Shown in pieces: positions 33,832-45,251 of a stretch of DNA of 64,000 bases. This DNA comes from Rhodocollybia butyracea. Lineage: Eukaryota; Basidiomycota; Agaricomycetes; Agaricales; Omphalotaceae. Position 1 is the first letter of the stretch, and every line of letters starts with the position of its first letter. The position numbers were made by a program, and so were the translations under genes. The stretch lies in the NCBI GenBank assembly GCA_015501585.1, contig JADNRY010000204.1:44617-108616 (forward strand), given 5' to 3'. The notes beneath the pieces were generated by a model. It ran no database searches. It worked only from the letters and a program-made list of their open reading frames with translations, and was not told where the DNA came from.

Positions 33832-36528
33832 CTAATCCTCCTCCCAGCTAGGTTCTTCACGACATAAGATATGAGGAGCTGGCCCTGAAGTTCGTGGAGG
33901 AAGCCTCGTAAACCCCTTGGGCTTCTGGCTCGTGTTCCACATCCGATCCGATCCAGCAAAAGGCAACCACTTAAGTGGCAAAACCTTTTTACGAATCGCT
34001 CCTCGAATTTTTTCCACCGTTTCCTCGTCAGCAGTAGCACATAGAGCCTTCCAATCCCGGTAGTATTGGGACGTAGGGTAGTTCTGCGCTTTGGGGGAAG
34101 TCTCGTGTCCCTTCGGAGGAAAAAGATGTCGAAATACTTGCTCTCGAGATGCCGGAGTTCCCACCTTCCAAAAAACTTCATTCCACATATCAGAAAGCTT
34201 CAGGTTGTTATACAAGTCTTCCGTCACCCTCACTCGCTCCTCTTCGTTAAGCTTCATATATGATGGTCCACCACCCTGTTTCGTAGTAGAACTCTTCAAC
34301 GCCATGTCCACGAGGAACTGCCTGTAGATGCGATACACCTTGAAGTCAATATCTGGAGAGGTATTCGTCTGCTCGTCGTCCACCTCCATATCGGATCCAT
34401 CATCCACTAGAGGTAAAGGCAGGCTGAGACCTTTCGATCCCAAGTTGAATAAATTGACATCTCGTGGGTCGGTGTCACTCTCCACAAAGGTCCGCGTTCG
34501 GTGAGTTTTGTTTGTTACGACTCGGCGCACGGGTTGGACTCCACGCGGAATGATCCCAACTGGATGAAACCGATATTCAATATCACCCACAGACCCTTTG
34601 AAAAGGTATTCGAATGATTTCGGGGGGAGTGTACGCGGTGTATCGGTGTCCCTCGCCATTCGCGGAACCTCGAAATTCAATATGATCCGGCGAGGAAATA
34701 TGGCGCCATACGGATTATACGGAACATCTAACAACAAGTCTTCATCACCGTCACTGTCTTGTCCTCCCGTCGCCTGGTATCCTCCTTTAAACAAAAGAGT
34801 CTCGGGATCAGGATCCACAGCATCAGTCAAAGGCAGCACAGCTCTCATGAGGTCTCGTGCGGCGGATCCATCATCAGGTCGAGCATGAAGAGAATTAACG
34901 AGCCACACGGAGGCAGCGGTCAAAAGAAGTGCATCAGATGTTACCCGAAACTCTGGAGAGCCCATGGCTTGCTTCATGAGGAGCCTGCTTATTGCTTCTA
35001 ACCGGTGTGCTCGGAAGTTCCTGTAAAACTGTTGAACAACATATTCGTAAATCTTCAAGTCGATAAAACTTACCACCATACTGTCCGTCGAAACCCCAGC
35101 ATACATTCTTGAATAGCACCAGAGTCAAACCTTGTCAGCACTGTACATGCGTGGCGAAACGGTACTCGAACCTCGATGCGTGCATTCGATGTATTCATGT
35201 CCATCGCTTCCACAAAAAGCTTTTGGAGTCCAGTGATAAAGGGGGCCGGCTGCTTCACTCCCATCGCTTCAGAAATCGACATGAATTTCCCGTGATGATT
35301 ACCTTCCGGATTGTAAGTAAGGGCCTTGTCCGTCGAGTACAGTTGAAAGTAAACCCCTTCAAAAGCACCAGCAGCCCGAACACCAGGCTCAATTCGGCAA
35401 CCCGATACACCTAGCAGATGGCTGACAATATCCCGGGAGTACTTTGAGCTTCCCAGCGAAGTAATCCGAACAGCGTCCTCGGAACGTATTCCAAGCACTT
35501 CTTCAACAACCCGAGACTGCGCAGCTGTCGACCATTGAAGACAGAGTTGATTTGCGCTAAAAAACTCCACTCCCACATCAATCCACCACTCACCCTCCTC
35601 GAAAACGTTCTCCTCCAAGCCGATAGTCGTGCAGAACTCCTCAAGCTTTAACCTCGCCATGGTTCGACTGGTTAAGTGTTGCGTAGCGTGTTTATATCCC
35701 CTAGCCGTATGGAGGAAGAAGAAATCGTTGGCCCAGTCAATATTCCCAGCAGATAGATAATATCGAAGTGTGGAACCAAGTTCTCGGACATGACTTCCAG
35801 GAATCATCTTCGATTGATAGCCCATATGGCCTGAGGATTTCCTCGCACGGAACAGCTCGGCTTGGTAAGTAGGAGCCCAGTCGGAGACATCTTCTGGAAG
35901 CAGCTCAGCAATGGTAGGACGTAGACCCACCTCGTAAAATTGGGTAAGCTGATCCAAGGTCAGAGGCTTCGATTGCTGACCGCCCTCTCTCGTTGCTAAA
36001 CTAGGAAAACATATATGAATTTGGCCTCGAGTTAACCACGCAGCCAATTGCAAGTTGGGGATCCTATGAATCGGTGTCTATATTTTTAAATTAGTGACGT
36101 GTGGAACATCATTTGTCAAATTCTTACCTGGATTATTTCACCGTCGTCTTGCACCACAGGCCATCGAAGGTGAATACTGCTGGTCAATGCTGCTGCTGGT
36201 ATGGGTACCGGATAAACTGACAGCGGTGTAGATACCAGAAGGTTCTGGGAAATTCCAATCAGAGAGTCAAAGTCTCTAGCCATCGAGATATCTTGGTTGG
36301 CCCCGATCCTGTTCTTGTTGACGTCCACAAAAGCTTGGATGGCTTGACCTTCCCTGTCCGTTGTCCTTCCTGTAAACGTAGGTGTTAGGCTAATGCTTCG
36401 ATGCTCATGAACATAGTTTCACCAGTCAGCATAAACTGAATGAACCCAATGTCATCGTTAAGATCGTCCAGCTTTCCGGCAGCAACGACGTAATCTCGGA
36501 GAGAGTAGCTTTTGATTTCAACGGACAT
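33832..36528 (-). CDS. 846-residue protein of unknown function
   Basis: The four exons 36528-36423, 36369-36128, 36077-35074 and 35020-33832 join in frame to 846 residues, with consensus splice sites throughout. I recognise no domain. Visible traits: an N-terminal half with mixed alpha/beta character (LAAWLTRGQIHICFPSL, GHMGYQSKMIPGSHVREL, EEGEWWIDVGVEFFSANQLC, NARIEVRVPFRHA); an acidic linker (QDSDGDEDLLL, SDMEVDDEQ) near the middle of the second half; then a helical region (YMKLNEEERVRVTEDLYNNL) and a basic/Pro-rich end (KPKGFTRLPPRTSGP). No signal peptide or membrane segment. It is divergently transcribed from the SNF2 helicase gene across an inverted repeat, which suggests shared control. 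It could be the recombinase or capsid-like partner of an element, or a host protein; neither is shown. Confidence 0.8.
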
Positions 36529-37500
36529 GATGAAGGGGTTGAAAGTCCAGTCCACAAAACTTCGAGCTTAAATAAAGGAACAGGTTTATTATCACACAAT
36601 ACAGAAAAAATGGAATAATGTATCGAGTCATGTCGCTTCAATCCACGCCCTCACAGATAGCATGATATCGCACGCAGTGACCCAGCATAACCTCGCTTCA
36701 AGCTGAATTTGCTCTCTTGCAGATTGAACATGTAGCGACGGAGCATAACTTCGCTTGAGATAGAATGCGCAGTGGCAGATAGAGAGTCAAGCGACGGAGC
36801 ATAACTTTGCTCGAGAACTTAATTCACTGCCTCCCAGATAGAACATCCAGTCCCTGAGCATACCCTTTGAATTTGCTGCCTTGCAGATAGAGGTTGTAGC
36901 GACGGAGCATAACTTTGCTTCAAACTAACAACAACTACCTTGTGTCTGCAACGAGGCGGATTCAGTTGTAAGCGAATATGCTGTGTCTCTCTACCCGTTA
37001 TCTGCCACCTGGCAGATTGGGCTGGAGGCAAAGTTATGCTCCGTGTCGCTAAAAGCTCTATCTGCAAGGCAGCAAATTCAAAGGGTATGCTCAAGGACTG
37101 GACATTCTATCTGGGAGGCAGTGAGTTAAGTTCTCCAGCAAAGTTATGCTCCGTCGCTCGACTCTCTATCTGCCAGTAGAGGCAACCGGGTGTAAACGGG
37201 ACCATTGACACTCCAGACAACATGGCGGTAAAGGAACAAGAGCAATTGTATTATCTGACATATGCCTCCCTTAATAAACCTATCCAATTACCTAAGTGGC
37301 GGAGCGACTACTCTAACGATGCGACGGCTAGAATTCGGTCAGCTACACCGCAGTAATCGAGCCCAATGACTCGAAATCTGCATGCATCCAGCTTCGAGTC
37401 AACTCTCAAAAAAATTATTGCGATATATATATATGTACCAAGTCATCCATGATACGCATCTCACCTTTCCTCCCCAACTTTACACCTCGCTTTCCCTGCC
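36529..37500. promoter_or_regulatory. divergent promoter region with repeated sites
   Basis: About 970 bp between the ATGs of the 846-residue protein and the helicase. It contains the inverted repeat described separately and, on both sides, alternating copies of two short motifs: a GCGACGGAGCATAACT site and a CTGCC/CAGATAGA site. A TATATATATATG run at 37424-37435 lies 66 bases upstream of the helicase ATG and is a good core promoter. Confidence 0.65.
36773..37177. repeat. imperfect inverted repeat, 150-bp arms
   Basis: Left arm 36773-36922, right arm 37025-37177, spacer about 100 bp. Both arms carry, in mirrored order, GAGAGTC, GCGACGGAGCATAACTT, CTGCCTCCCAGATAGAA, GAGCATACCCTTTGAATTTG, CTGCCTTGCAGATAGA and another GCGACGGAGCATAACTTTG. 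The match is good but not perfect (for example GTGTCGC for GTCGC near 37045). Sites of the 16-mer: 36735, 36791, 36899 (plus), 37032 and 37142 (minus). Confidence 0.9.
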
Positions 37501-40500
37501 ATGCCCAGTCATACCGTAGCTAGTGCTCTCATCAAACTCTACTTCACTGATCCCTCCGCTTCACCACTCGGTCATCCCTGGGGATGGCCAGTCTGGCAGG
37601 ACATTACCGGGGTGAAACATGGCCTCTTTCCATCGGACGATACACTACTTCCGAAAGGTCTCTCTCGAACCGACGTGGAGGATATCGCGTCATACTTTGC
37701 CGCATATAACGGGCTCGACAGCGAAGAAAAGAAAATCAAGTTCGCAGTCAATTCCAAAGGCGCTTCCGAGTTCCCAGGCCGTAAAAAGTGGGCTACCTAT
37801 GTTACAAAGAGGTGGGAGTCATGGAAAGTTCATGCGACAATCGTGCAGTGTCTTCACCAAGCTGGTATTCACCCTGTTACGATTCTACTTAACGAGGATA
37901 ATATCGATGCAGAGTGGCCCTCCGCCGAGATGTATCTTCCCGCGGCTCTGGAAAGTATCGCTCTCTCTCTGTTTGGACCTGAGGCCTATGGCGATGACAG
38001 AAATCCACAACTTTTACTTCCGCTGGCATTGCGAAGGCCTTTGAACGCCATTGTCATACGCTCTTGGGATCGTATCAGGCGGCACATCATCAGAGACAAA
38101 GGTAGAATCATCGAGATCGAAAAGGCAGCTCTAAAAGCGTTCGATGGTGTGTATACTTAGTTTCCCATGTAACATATGCATGCTAATCAACTCTTTAAAT
38201 CTTTTACTTAGCCCTCAGCCAAGGTAAACCTACGAAAACCAAAATCACGGCGACCATTCGTGCGGTAGGAAAGTGGAAAGACATTGCGGAGCTCTACTCT
38301 ACTCGAGAAAACCTTGAAAAGGCAGAGAAGATGCTCGATCAGGTGAACGATATCATGAGCGCAATCGGTGCAGCGGTGCGACCTGCAAACGTCAAATCGG
38401 ATAAACAGCAAGGTGCGATATCACACATAAGTACCAACTCCACTCCTAACTGCTGTAATAGAAAAAGCCAACGTGAACGTTAACCTGATGGAATTCAAAA
38501 GTCTTGCCACACCGGAGGACTTGGAAGAACTTGTCCAAGTATACGATCAATATTTTCGGACCTACGACGATGAAAACAGTCAGCCCATCGGTAGAGACTT
38601 CTCCGTTCAGCTTTTGGATCTTGAGGTCGCAGATCTTGGTATGGAATTCGAGGCAAATCTCAATGTCGTGGATCTCGCTCATAGATTGGGCTTTCGGAAG
38701 GATAATCTGCCACTCCAGTTCAATCGTTTTCGTAACATAGCTGGTTTCACTCCATGGGATAAGCCTGCGTTGTTTACCCCATCACTTCAGCAAACAGACT
38801 CTCTCGTCTCCCTGCAACTTCATTGGCACCAGCTCGCTGGTGTCCATTCCATTATTCGTAACACTTTTACCGCAACTTCATCACCGGGACACTGTACTGG
38901 AATTCTCGAATGTGACGAGGTAGGCCTTGGAAAAACAGCGCTGGCGATCGCCGTTATTGGATTTTTGAACCAAGCCGTAGCGCTTCAGGAAGCTAAAAAA
39001 CCTCTGCCACCGATACTTCGTAAGATATTCTCCCCTTTCTTCACCATACACTTACGCTTATTCGCTACACTTGGGCAGAAAGTTTTCCCTATCTTCAAGA
39101 CACGAAAATTGTACCAGCACTTCCTCATCTTATCATCATGCCAGGAACGTTACGCTCTCAGTGGCTCCAAGAGCTGAAAACCCTGTTTCTGCCGAAAAGC
39201 ATTGACATCTTCCAGTACGACTGTCCCAAGTCTGGAAATCCAGGATTTTGGGATCCCACAGGACCATTTCACTCTTCGAAACACCAGCTTCAAAACCGCA
39301 TTATACTTGTCACCCATTCCGTTGGTCATTTATCCCGTCATGAATTCTAATCGCTAATGATGTATGTGCTCAGTCTCTTCAGAACGACTTTTCCCGTGTG
39401 TATCAAAGCTCACGTGGAGCCTCAAGCTGGACCAAAAAACCTAGCGAGTTGCCTCAGCGAACTCGAGAGCTCAAGGAAACGTTATATCACCAGGAATATC
39501 TGACAGTTTCCCTGGATGAAGCTCACGAAATGCGAAATCTTGGCCCAAAATATTACTCTGCCTTGACAGCACTCAAACAAGGGCGGATCAAGCTGGCTCT
39601 AACTGCGACGCCTCTTCTTACATCACCCAAGGTATATTTGCCCTGTTTTCTATGACTCGTGTCGTTAATAATTTCGTTCCACAGGATCTCATAGCAATGG
39701 GTCGTCTTCTCGGAATACCTCATTTTCTTTCCGATGAATCGGCTGATGAAATCCGAACCGATGGTTCTGAGCTACGAAAAGCTAAGAAAATCGACGACGA
39801 TGGCTTGTCCGTCCAGAAGGCTCAGATTATCGCAGTTCGGCGAATTCAAAAGCAGTTCTTCGGCCATGTTCTGCGACGTACTGCAAATAGTCTTAACTGG
39901 GAAAAGAAAACCCTTCTCACCATCCCGCCGTACAAAGATATCATTGGAGTTTTATCTCTGACCGATCGGGAGACTGAGATCCTTACGCAGCGAGCAGATG
40001 ATGCGAAAGCAAAGTAAGTTTTCTTAAACAGAATTTGATTTGTTGACAAATTGTTGTCAGTGTCATCTCGGGAAATAATACGGGCAAGTTCCAAACAAAG
40101 GTATAAAAAATCCACTTCAAGTGTCTGTTATTAACCTGTTTCATATGCAGAAATTCTATCTCGAATATCGGCTGTGCGTTGCATACGCTAAATCGGATCC
40201 CAATAGTCCAAACCCCAATTTTAAATCGTTGGCGGAGTGGAAAAATATCAAGTCTACGAAAATGGACGTCTGTGCGAAGATCTGCGCCTACTATCTCAAT
40301 CGGGATGATGTTCCTGATGTGACATTTACTGACGGAAAGCTTATTTTTCCAAAAATCTCTAAGCTTGACCCCGCACTCAGCCACTTAAAGACTCGGAAAA
40401 TTTTGATTTATTCGGAATTTCCCTCAATGACGGCCTTACTTCGAAAGGTCAGGCTTTATTGCGCGGTACCACGGAATATTACTGATTTTTACTTAGGTTC

Positions 40501-42278
40501 TTCGACTCTACAATGGAACTGAATCCTTAGCGATTGATGGCACCATGTCATTCGACAAACGAACCGAGACAGTGGCAGAATTTTACAAGCCTGATAGCGC
40601 GCGGGTGTTGATCTTTTCCAGCGTCGGAAGCGCGGGGCTCAACTTGTCCATAGCAGATGTAGTGATATTTTTTGTGAGCATTCTATTTTCCTAGAACGCT
40701 AAAGCGTAAACTTTATGCGGACAGGATCAATCGTGGTCATCCCAAGACGAGATTCAGATTCGGGGGAGAGCGCATCGACAACCACAGAAAAAAGAAGTCA
40801 AAGCGATTCATTTACTTGCTGAAAATTCCACCGATATCTTGATCAACAATTTAGCACGCGGAAAGAAAGACATGTACGATGCCTTCGTGCATAAAAATCT
40901 TGCCAAAGGTAGGCTTATTGCGCGCTTGCATAGGCTATTTGTCTTTTCACCTAAACATCGATAGAGCTGGCAGGTCTTCTCAGTGGAGATATAGTTGATG
41001 CAGGTCCAGAGGACGGAGAAGCGATTCAAGACCCCATCAATGCGCCAGAGAAACCTAAGAAACGTAAAATGAGTCGCAAGGGCAAGGGCAAGGAAAAGGC
41101 GCCTGAAGAAACGGCGCAGGCACCAGAAAAGGAAAACGAAGATGGTGAAATGGACATCGTGCAAAATTCTCTTCTGGAAAATCAAAGTCAACCCGATCCT
41201 CAGGCGTTCGAGTCAGCACCCACCACCGACGTAGACGGAATGGATATTGCGGAAGATCCTCATGCGTTCCAGAGCACCGACGCTGAGGGAATGGGCGTCA
41301 CGGAAGAAGGTACATTATATCGATGAGTTTTGAATTCTGATTTATTTAAACATAGAGGGAGAACTGGGCTTTCCTACCGATGAAGCTTCCCTATCTGGAG
41401 GTATGTTTATTAGTTTGACCCATTCGCATGCTGAATCGGTTTTCTCTCAGCTGACATGGAAATAGACTTTCAGGCCATGCTTATATCTCCGGTGAAGCCC
41501 ACTGCTGCTGCTCTTCAGTCCCCGGCAAAGATTTCTGCGTCTCAAAGTTGGGGACCCGACTCATCAGACGATGAACTACTGAGACCTCCTCCGTCCAAAG
41601 GCAGTCGGAAAACTACAAGGGCTGGAAACTCTCGAATGGTAGCTCAAGAAAAGTCTGTTGATACATTGGAACGAAAAAGCGACAATGGTAAGCTTTCAAA
41701 ACCCGTATGAAGAGACAGGCTCTGGAAACATACGACTCACACAGGAACAAGTCACACACCAGACAGCCCTCAGTCTGCAAAAAGCCCACCACCCAAAAGA
41801 AGGAAGACAGATTCCCAGACTGCAGATTCACAGACGAAGCCAAAAGGTAACGAGTTACCTGGTAAATTTAATCTTTCTAACCGCATCCAATATAGTGGGA
41901 CCACTTGTTAACTTAAAGAAGACAGCGAAGCCAAAAAGTTCTCGTTCAGACAAGCCAAAAAGTTCTCGTTCAGACAAACCACAACCAGGTATGTGACAGG
42001 AGATATGGAAACCGGCGTAATCTAACACATTTATGTGAGCAGAGAATCGAGGCCGTCCCGTAACTAAGAAATCCCAGGCTGCACCTGCTTCAACTTCACG
42101 GTCATCAGCTGGACCTTCTTCCACTTCACGAGCATCCACGAGTCAGCGCCCTATCTCGTTGAACCAATTTTCCACCAGGCTGGAAAGTCAAAGTATCGAA
42201 GACGAAGAGGATGTACCTCCTCCACGACATTCCACAATTCCATACGAGCGGAGGCGAAAGGATGGTAGCAAGGGTTAA
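37501..42278 (+). CDS. SNF2-type helicase
   Basis: Sixteen exons: 37501-38146, 38212-38412, 38462-39019, 39079-39320, 39374-39631, 39685-40013, 40061-40100, 40151-40447, 40497-40673, 40725-40908, 40965-41309, 41356-41400, 41451-41687, 41745-41846, 41896-41988 and 42043-42278. They join in frame to 1329 residues. Motif I is DEVGLGKTALA (around 434-444); motif II is LDEAH (DEAH about 597-600), followed by LALTATPLL. The C-terminal helicase lobe has LIFSSVGSAGLNLSIADVV, then DQSWSSQDEIQIRGRAHR, the SNF2 motif VI form. The first 430 residues are unique, and the last 350 are disordered, with KKRKMSRKGKGKEKAP and two KPKSSRSD repeats. It should be a nuclear dsDNA translocase. The ATG starts a clean frame 66 bases after a TATA run. 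No bromo-, chromo- or RING domain is seen, unlike many host SNF2 proteins. Confidence 0.9.
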
Positions 42279-42457
42279 ATCAAAGATGTGTGCGATGTTG
42301 ACTCCCTGTTTATCTCATAGATAAGTAATGCACTGACCTGGGTGATGACATCGTTGCTACCGGTCTATTGAATCATACGATCGTAGGTTTTTGGTCGAAT
42401 AAATCACCACCATTAACATATCTGTGATGAGAAATACCAGTACCCACAGAATAGTTT

Positions 42458-44318
42458 CTACTTTACATGTTTGAGAGATTGATCAAGTTTCTTCAACCAC
42501 GCCCCTACTTCCTCATTCTTGAATTCTTCCCACCTAATGCGTTCTGAGCCACCACGCTGCATAGCTGCCTTCCACGCCAAAAAGATATTACGTGCACCTT
42601 CCTGCCATCCAAGCTCCTCGGAGATCTGTGGAGCCATGTTCGATACTCCTTGGTTTCCTTTCTGCAGTTCCTCTTTTTCCTTGTCCTTCGTCTCCTTGTT
42701 GAGTTTCTTCCACTGGGGCCACCAATTGATCATTTTTTCGTTCACCATTTTCGCAATTTCTAGGCCTTGTAAGCTCCAGGTTGACACAGCGATATGGATA
42801 GACGTGTCCAAGGAGAGGCAGCAGTGGATGGTAAGGGGTGAGACGTCAAAACAATCGCCTTTCTGAACCAAGTATACCTGCATATCCTCCATGTTGCTCA
42901 TATACGCTTTGAGCGAATGCTCCGGGTGGTAATCCGGCTGGTGTAAATTCCGGAAGATCCACGAGAGGTTTTTGTCCGTCGGTGGCCAAACTACCCATAC
43001 CTTCGAACCCCTTGCCTGGTAGATTCGGATCCCGTAACCAAACCCATCCCTGTGAGCAGATGTGATGCTTCCTGGCTGAGTTAATGTCGCTGGTCGCTCA
43101 TTCGGAGGGTCGAAGATAATGGTAGAGGACTCCCAGCGTATGCCAAGATCTCTCAGCCCGTCGCGAGCAGCTGACGGCCAACACTCAATGATGGAATAGT
43201 ACGGATCAAGGGGTTCGACTAGAAGCTCACGGTCGAAGAAATTCGCCATAAGCTTCCCTAAAATCCCAATAAGAGTAGAAAAAAAACTGGCTGAGTAAAG
43301 ACTTACCCAACGAGGGAGTCACTGTCATTCCCAGCGAGCCAATTGTTGCTTTTCTCACGTCAACTGCTAAGTCTGTCCAGATCATCGAGGAATCAAAGGG
43401 TGATTTCATAACTGGAGTGGGGGCTTTGGTGAGAAGAGGGCCAGAATCCTGCGTATCGATTGAATAGACTGGTTGATTTGACAGAAGTTGCAGGAACTCG
43501 GCGACTCGTTCACGGATCCGGAGGTGCCTACAAGAATCTGGGTCCCAGAGTGCTTGAATCTTTTCAACTGGAGTCATGTTCTCTGGAATCCGTTCAGCAT
43601 CGGGTGAACGTCCCTGAAGAAGGTGAGCTTACCGTTGTAAACACTTCTCGATGGATCCGGATAAATCTTTTGTTTTTTCTGTGCATAATCAGATGATTTG
43701 CAGCGAAAAAGTAGCAAAAATAACGTACCTGGATATGGGTCGAAGGCCCCGCCTCAGGAGCATCTTCATTGGTGGCTTTGTTCTTCTTGGTCGCTTCATT
43801 GGTGGCTTTGCTGTTCTTCATCGTCATTTTTCTGAGCCCCTTGTTCTAGAAAAGAATTATTAATCACTTAATAAACCACTACAACGTTCTCACCTCGTTT
43901 CCTTCCACATTATCAATACTTATCGGATATTTGTTGTTATTATACGTGATCCAATGCAGGTGGTGTGTATCCCATGTATAGCGGTGGGCACTTGGATGAA
44001 AGAATGTTTGACCCTCAGGTTTCTCCTTCCAGTCAGAGCCATCGAAGACCCAATAGCGTTTAGATGTAGTGTTCAGATGCAGATAACCAATCTTTGGATT
44101 GGGACTATCGCAGATAGTATGATACTGAAAACGCGTGGCCGCAGGAGCAGCCGGTGATGTCGAGTATATGGTTTGAATATTCTGACCCTTTACTGTACGA
44201 GATTTTGAAACCATAAGGGTAGCATCGGATAGATCTTAATGCTCATGTGGGCTTGAACTGGGTAAGTACGTCCAGATGAAAACTTACCGGTGGCGTTTGG
44301 CGTATTGCTTTGTGACAT
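42458..44318 (-). CDS. JmjC-like Fe(II)/2-oxoglutarate oxygenase
   Basis: The five exons 44318-44288, 44234-43894, 43845-43729, 43613-43307 and 43257-42458 join in frame to 531 residues. Residues about 325-425 look like a JmjC cupin: TSAHRDGFGYG gives His334 and Asp336, GSKVWVVWPP gives Lys351 for the co-substrate, and SPLTIHCCLSLDTSIHIAV gives His410 as third iron ligand. Such enzymes hydroxylate or demethylate lysines on histones or other proteins. An N-terminal domain (KRYWVFDGSDWKEK, FHPSAHRYTWDTHHLHWITY) and a Lys-rich repeat (KNSKATNEATKKNKATNE) precede it; the tail is charged and helical. It converges on the SNF2 gene with only 179 bases between stops, so the two are tightly packed. 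No PHD or other histone-reader domain is seen. Confidence 0.8.
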
Positions 44319-44519
44319 TGGATCGATTCGATTGGATTAGAAACGCGTTATAGTGTGTTCGAGAGGCTTGGGGGGAAGTGGCGTTGTCGTCGAACGTAAC
44401 GAAAAGAGAGTTCGGGCGCTTATTGCTGCGCAACGTATTATTAGGTAATACGCGATCTTGATCCCACTCGATGACTCTTCTCCCCGGTGGTTCTTGAAAA
44501 AGATATGGAAAAATATATA

Positions 44520-45210
44520 TCCTGATCCTATACGCTCTATTCTGTCGTCCATTCGTTAATTAGTTCGTTCATTTGTGCGGGACAGAAAATTTTCTGGAAA
44601 TTGATGGGAAACCCACGCTCGTAAGTCGTATGTATGCCCGATAGGCATAGAAGCAGCCGATAGTCTTAATTAATTGACTTAAAGAGAATGGACACCTATA
44701 TGGTGTATTCTGCCGTCCATTCGTTCATTCGTTCGTGCGGGCTGAAAGTTTTCCAGAAAGTTTTCCAGAAAGTTTTCCAGAAATTTTTCAGAAATTGATA
44801 GGAAACCCACGCTCGTAAGTCGTATGTATGCCCGATAGGCATAGAAGCGGCCAATAGTCCTCATTAAGTGACTTATAGAGCATGTACACCTATACGGTGT
44901 ATTCTCTTGTCCATTCGTTCGTTCGTTCTTGCGGCCAGAAGGTTTTCCAGAAAGTTTTCCAGAAATTTTTCAGAAATTTTTCAGAAATTGATAGGAAACC
45001 CACGCTCGTAAGTCGTAGAAGCGGCCAATAGTCCTCATTGAGTGACTTATAGAGCATGTACACCTATACGGTGTATTCTGCCGTCCATTCGTTCGTTCGT
45101 TCGTTCGTTCGGGCGTTCCACAAAGTTTTCTGGAAATTTTCTGGAAATTAAGTGACTTACAGAGCATGTACACCTATACGGTGTATTCTGCCGTCCATTC
45201 GTTCGTTCGT
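44520..45210. repeat. tandem repeat of 110-200 bp units with TTCCAGAAA runs
   Basis: Five partial units begin near 44525, 44700, 44890, 45060 and 45170, each with GGTGTATTCTGCCGTCCATTC then runs of GTTC, then one to three GTTTTCCAGAAA, then GATAGGAAACCCACGCTCG, TAAGTCGTATGTATGCCCGA and GACTTATAGAGCATGTACA. Units shrink rightward by internal loss. They lie upstream of the JmjC gene. Confidence 0.85.
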
Positions 45211-45213
45211 TCG

Positions 45214-45251
45214 GGCGGCCAAGAAATTTACGCGTAAATTTCTTGGCCGCC
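45214..45251. repeat. perfect 38-bp palindrome
   Basis: Each arm is GGCGGCCAAGAAATTTACG and the second half is its exact reverse complement, with no spacer. It follows the last tandem unit directly. A 14-bp palindrome AGTATTATAATACT follows about 20 bases on. Confidence 0.9.

Noticed and set aside
33832..44318. KDZ-type or Helitron transposon
   Set aside because: I see no DDE-transposase, Rep/HUH or Pif1-type motifs in the three proteins. The mobile-element idea is kept as inference only.
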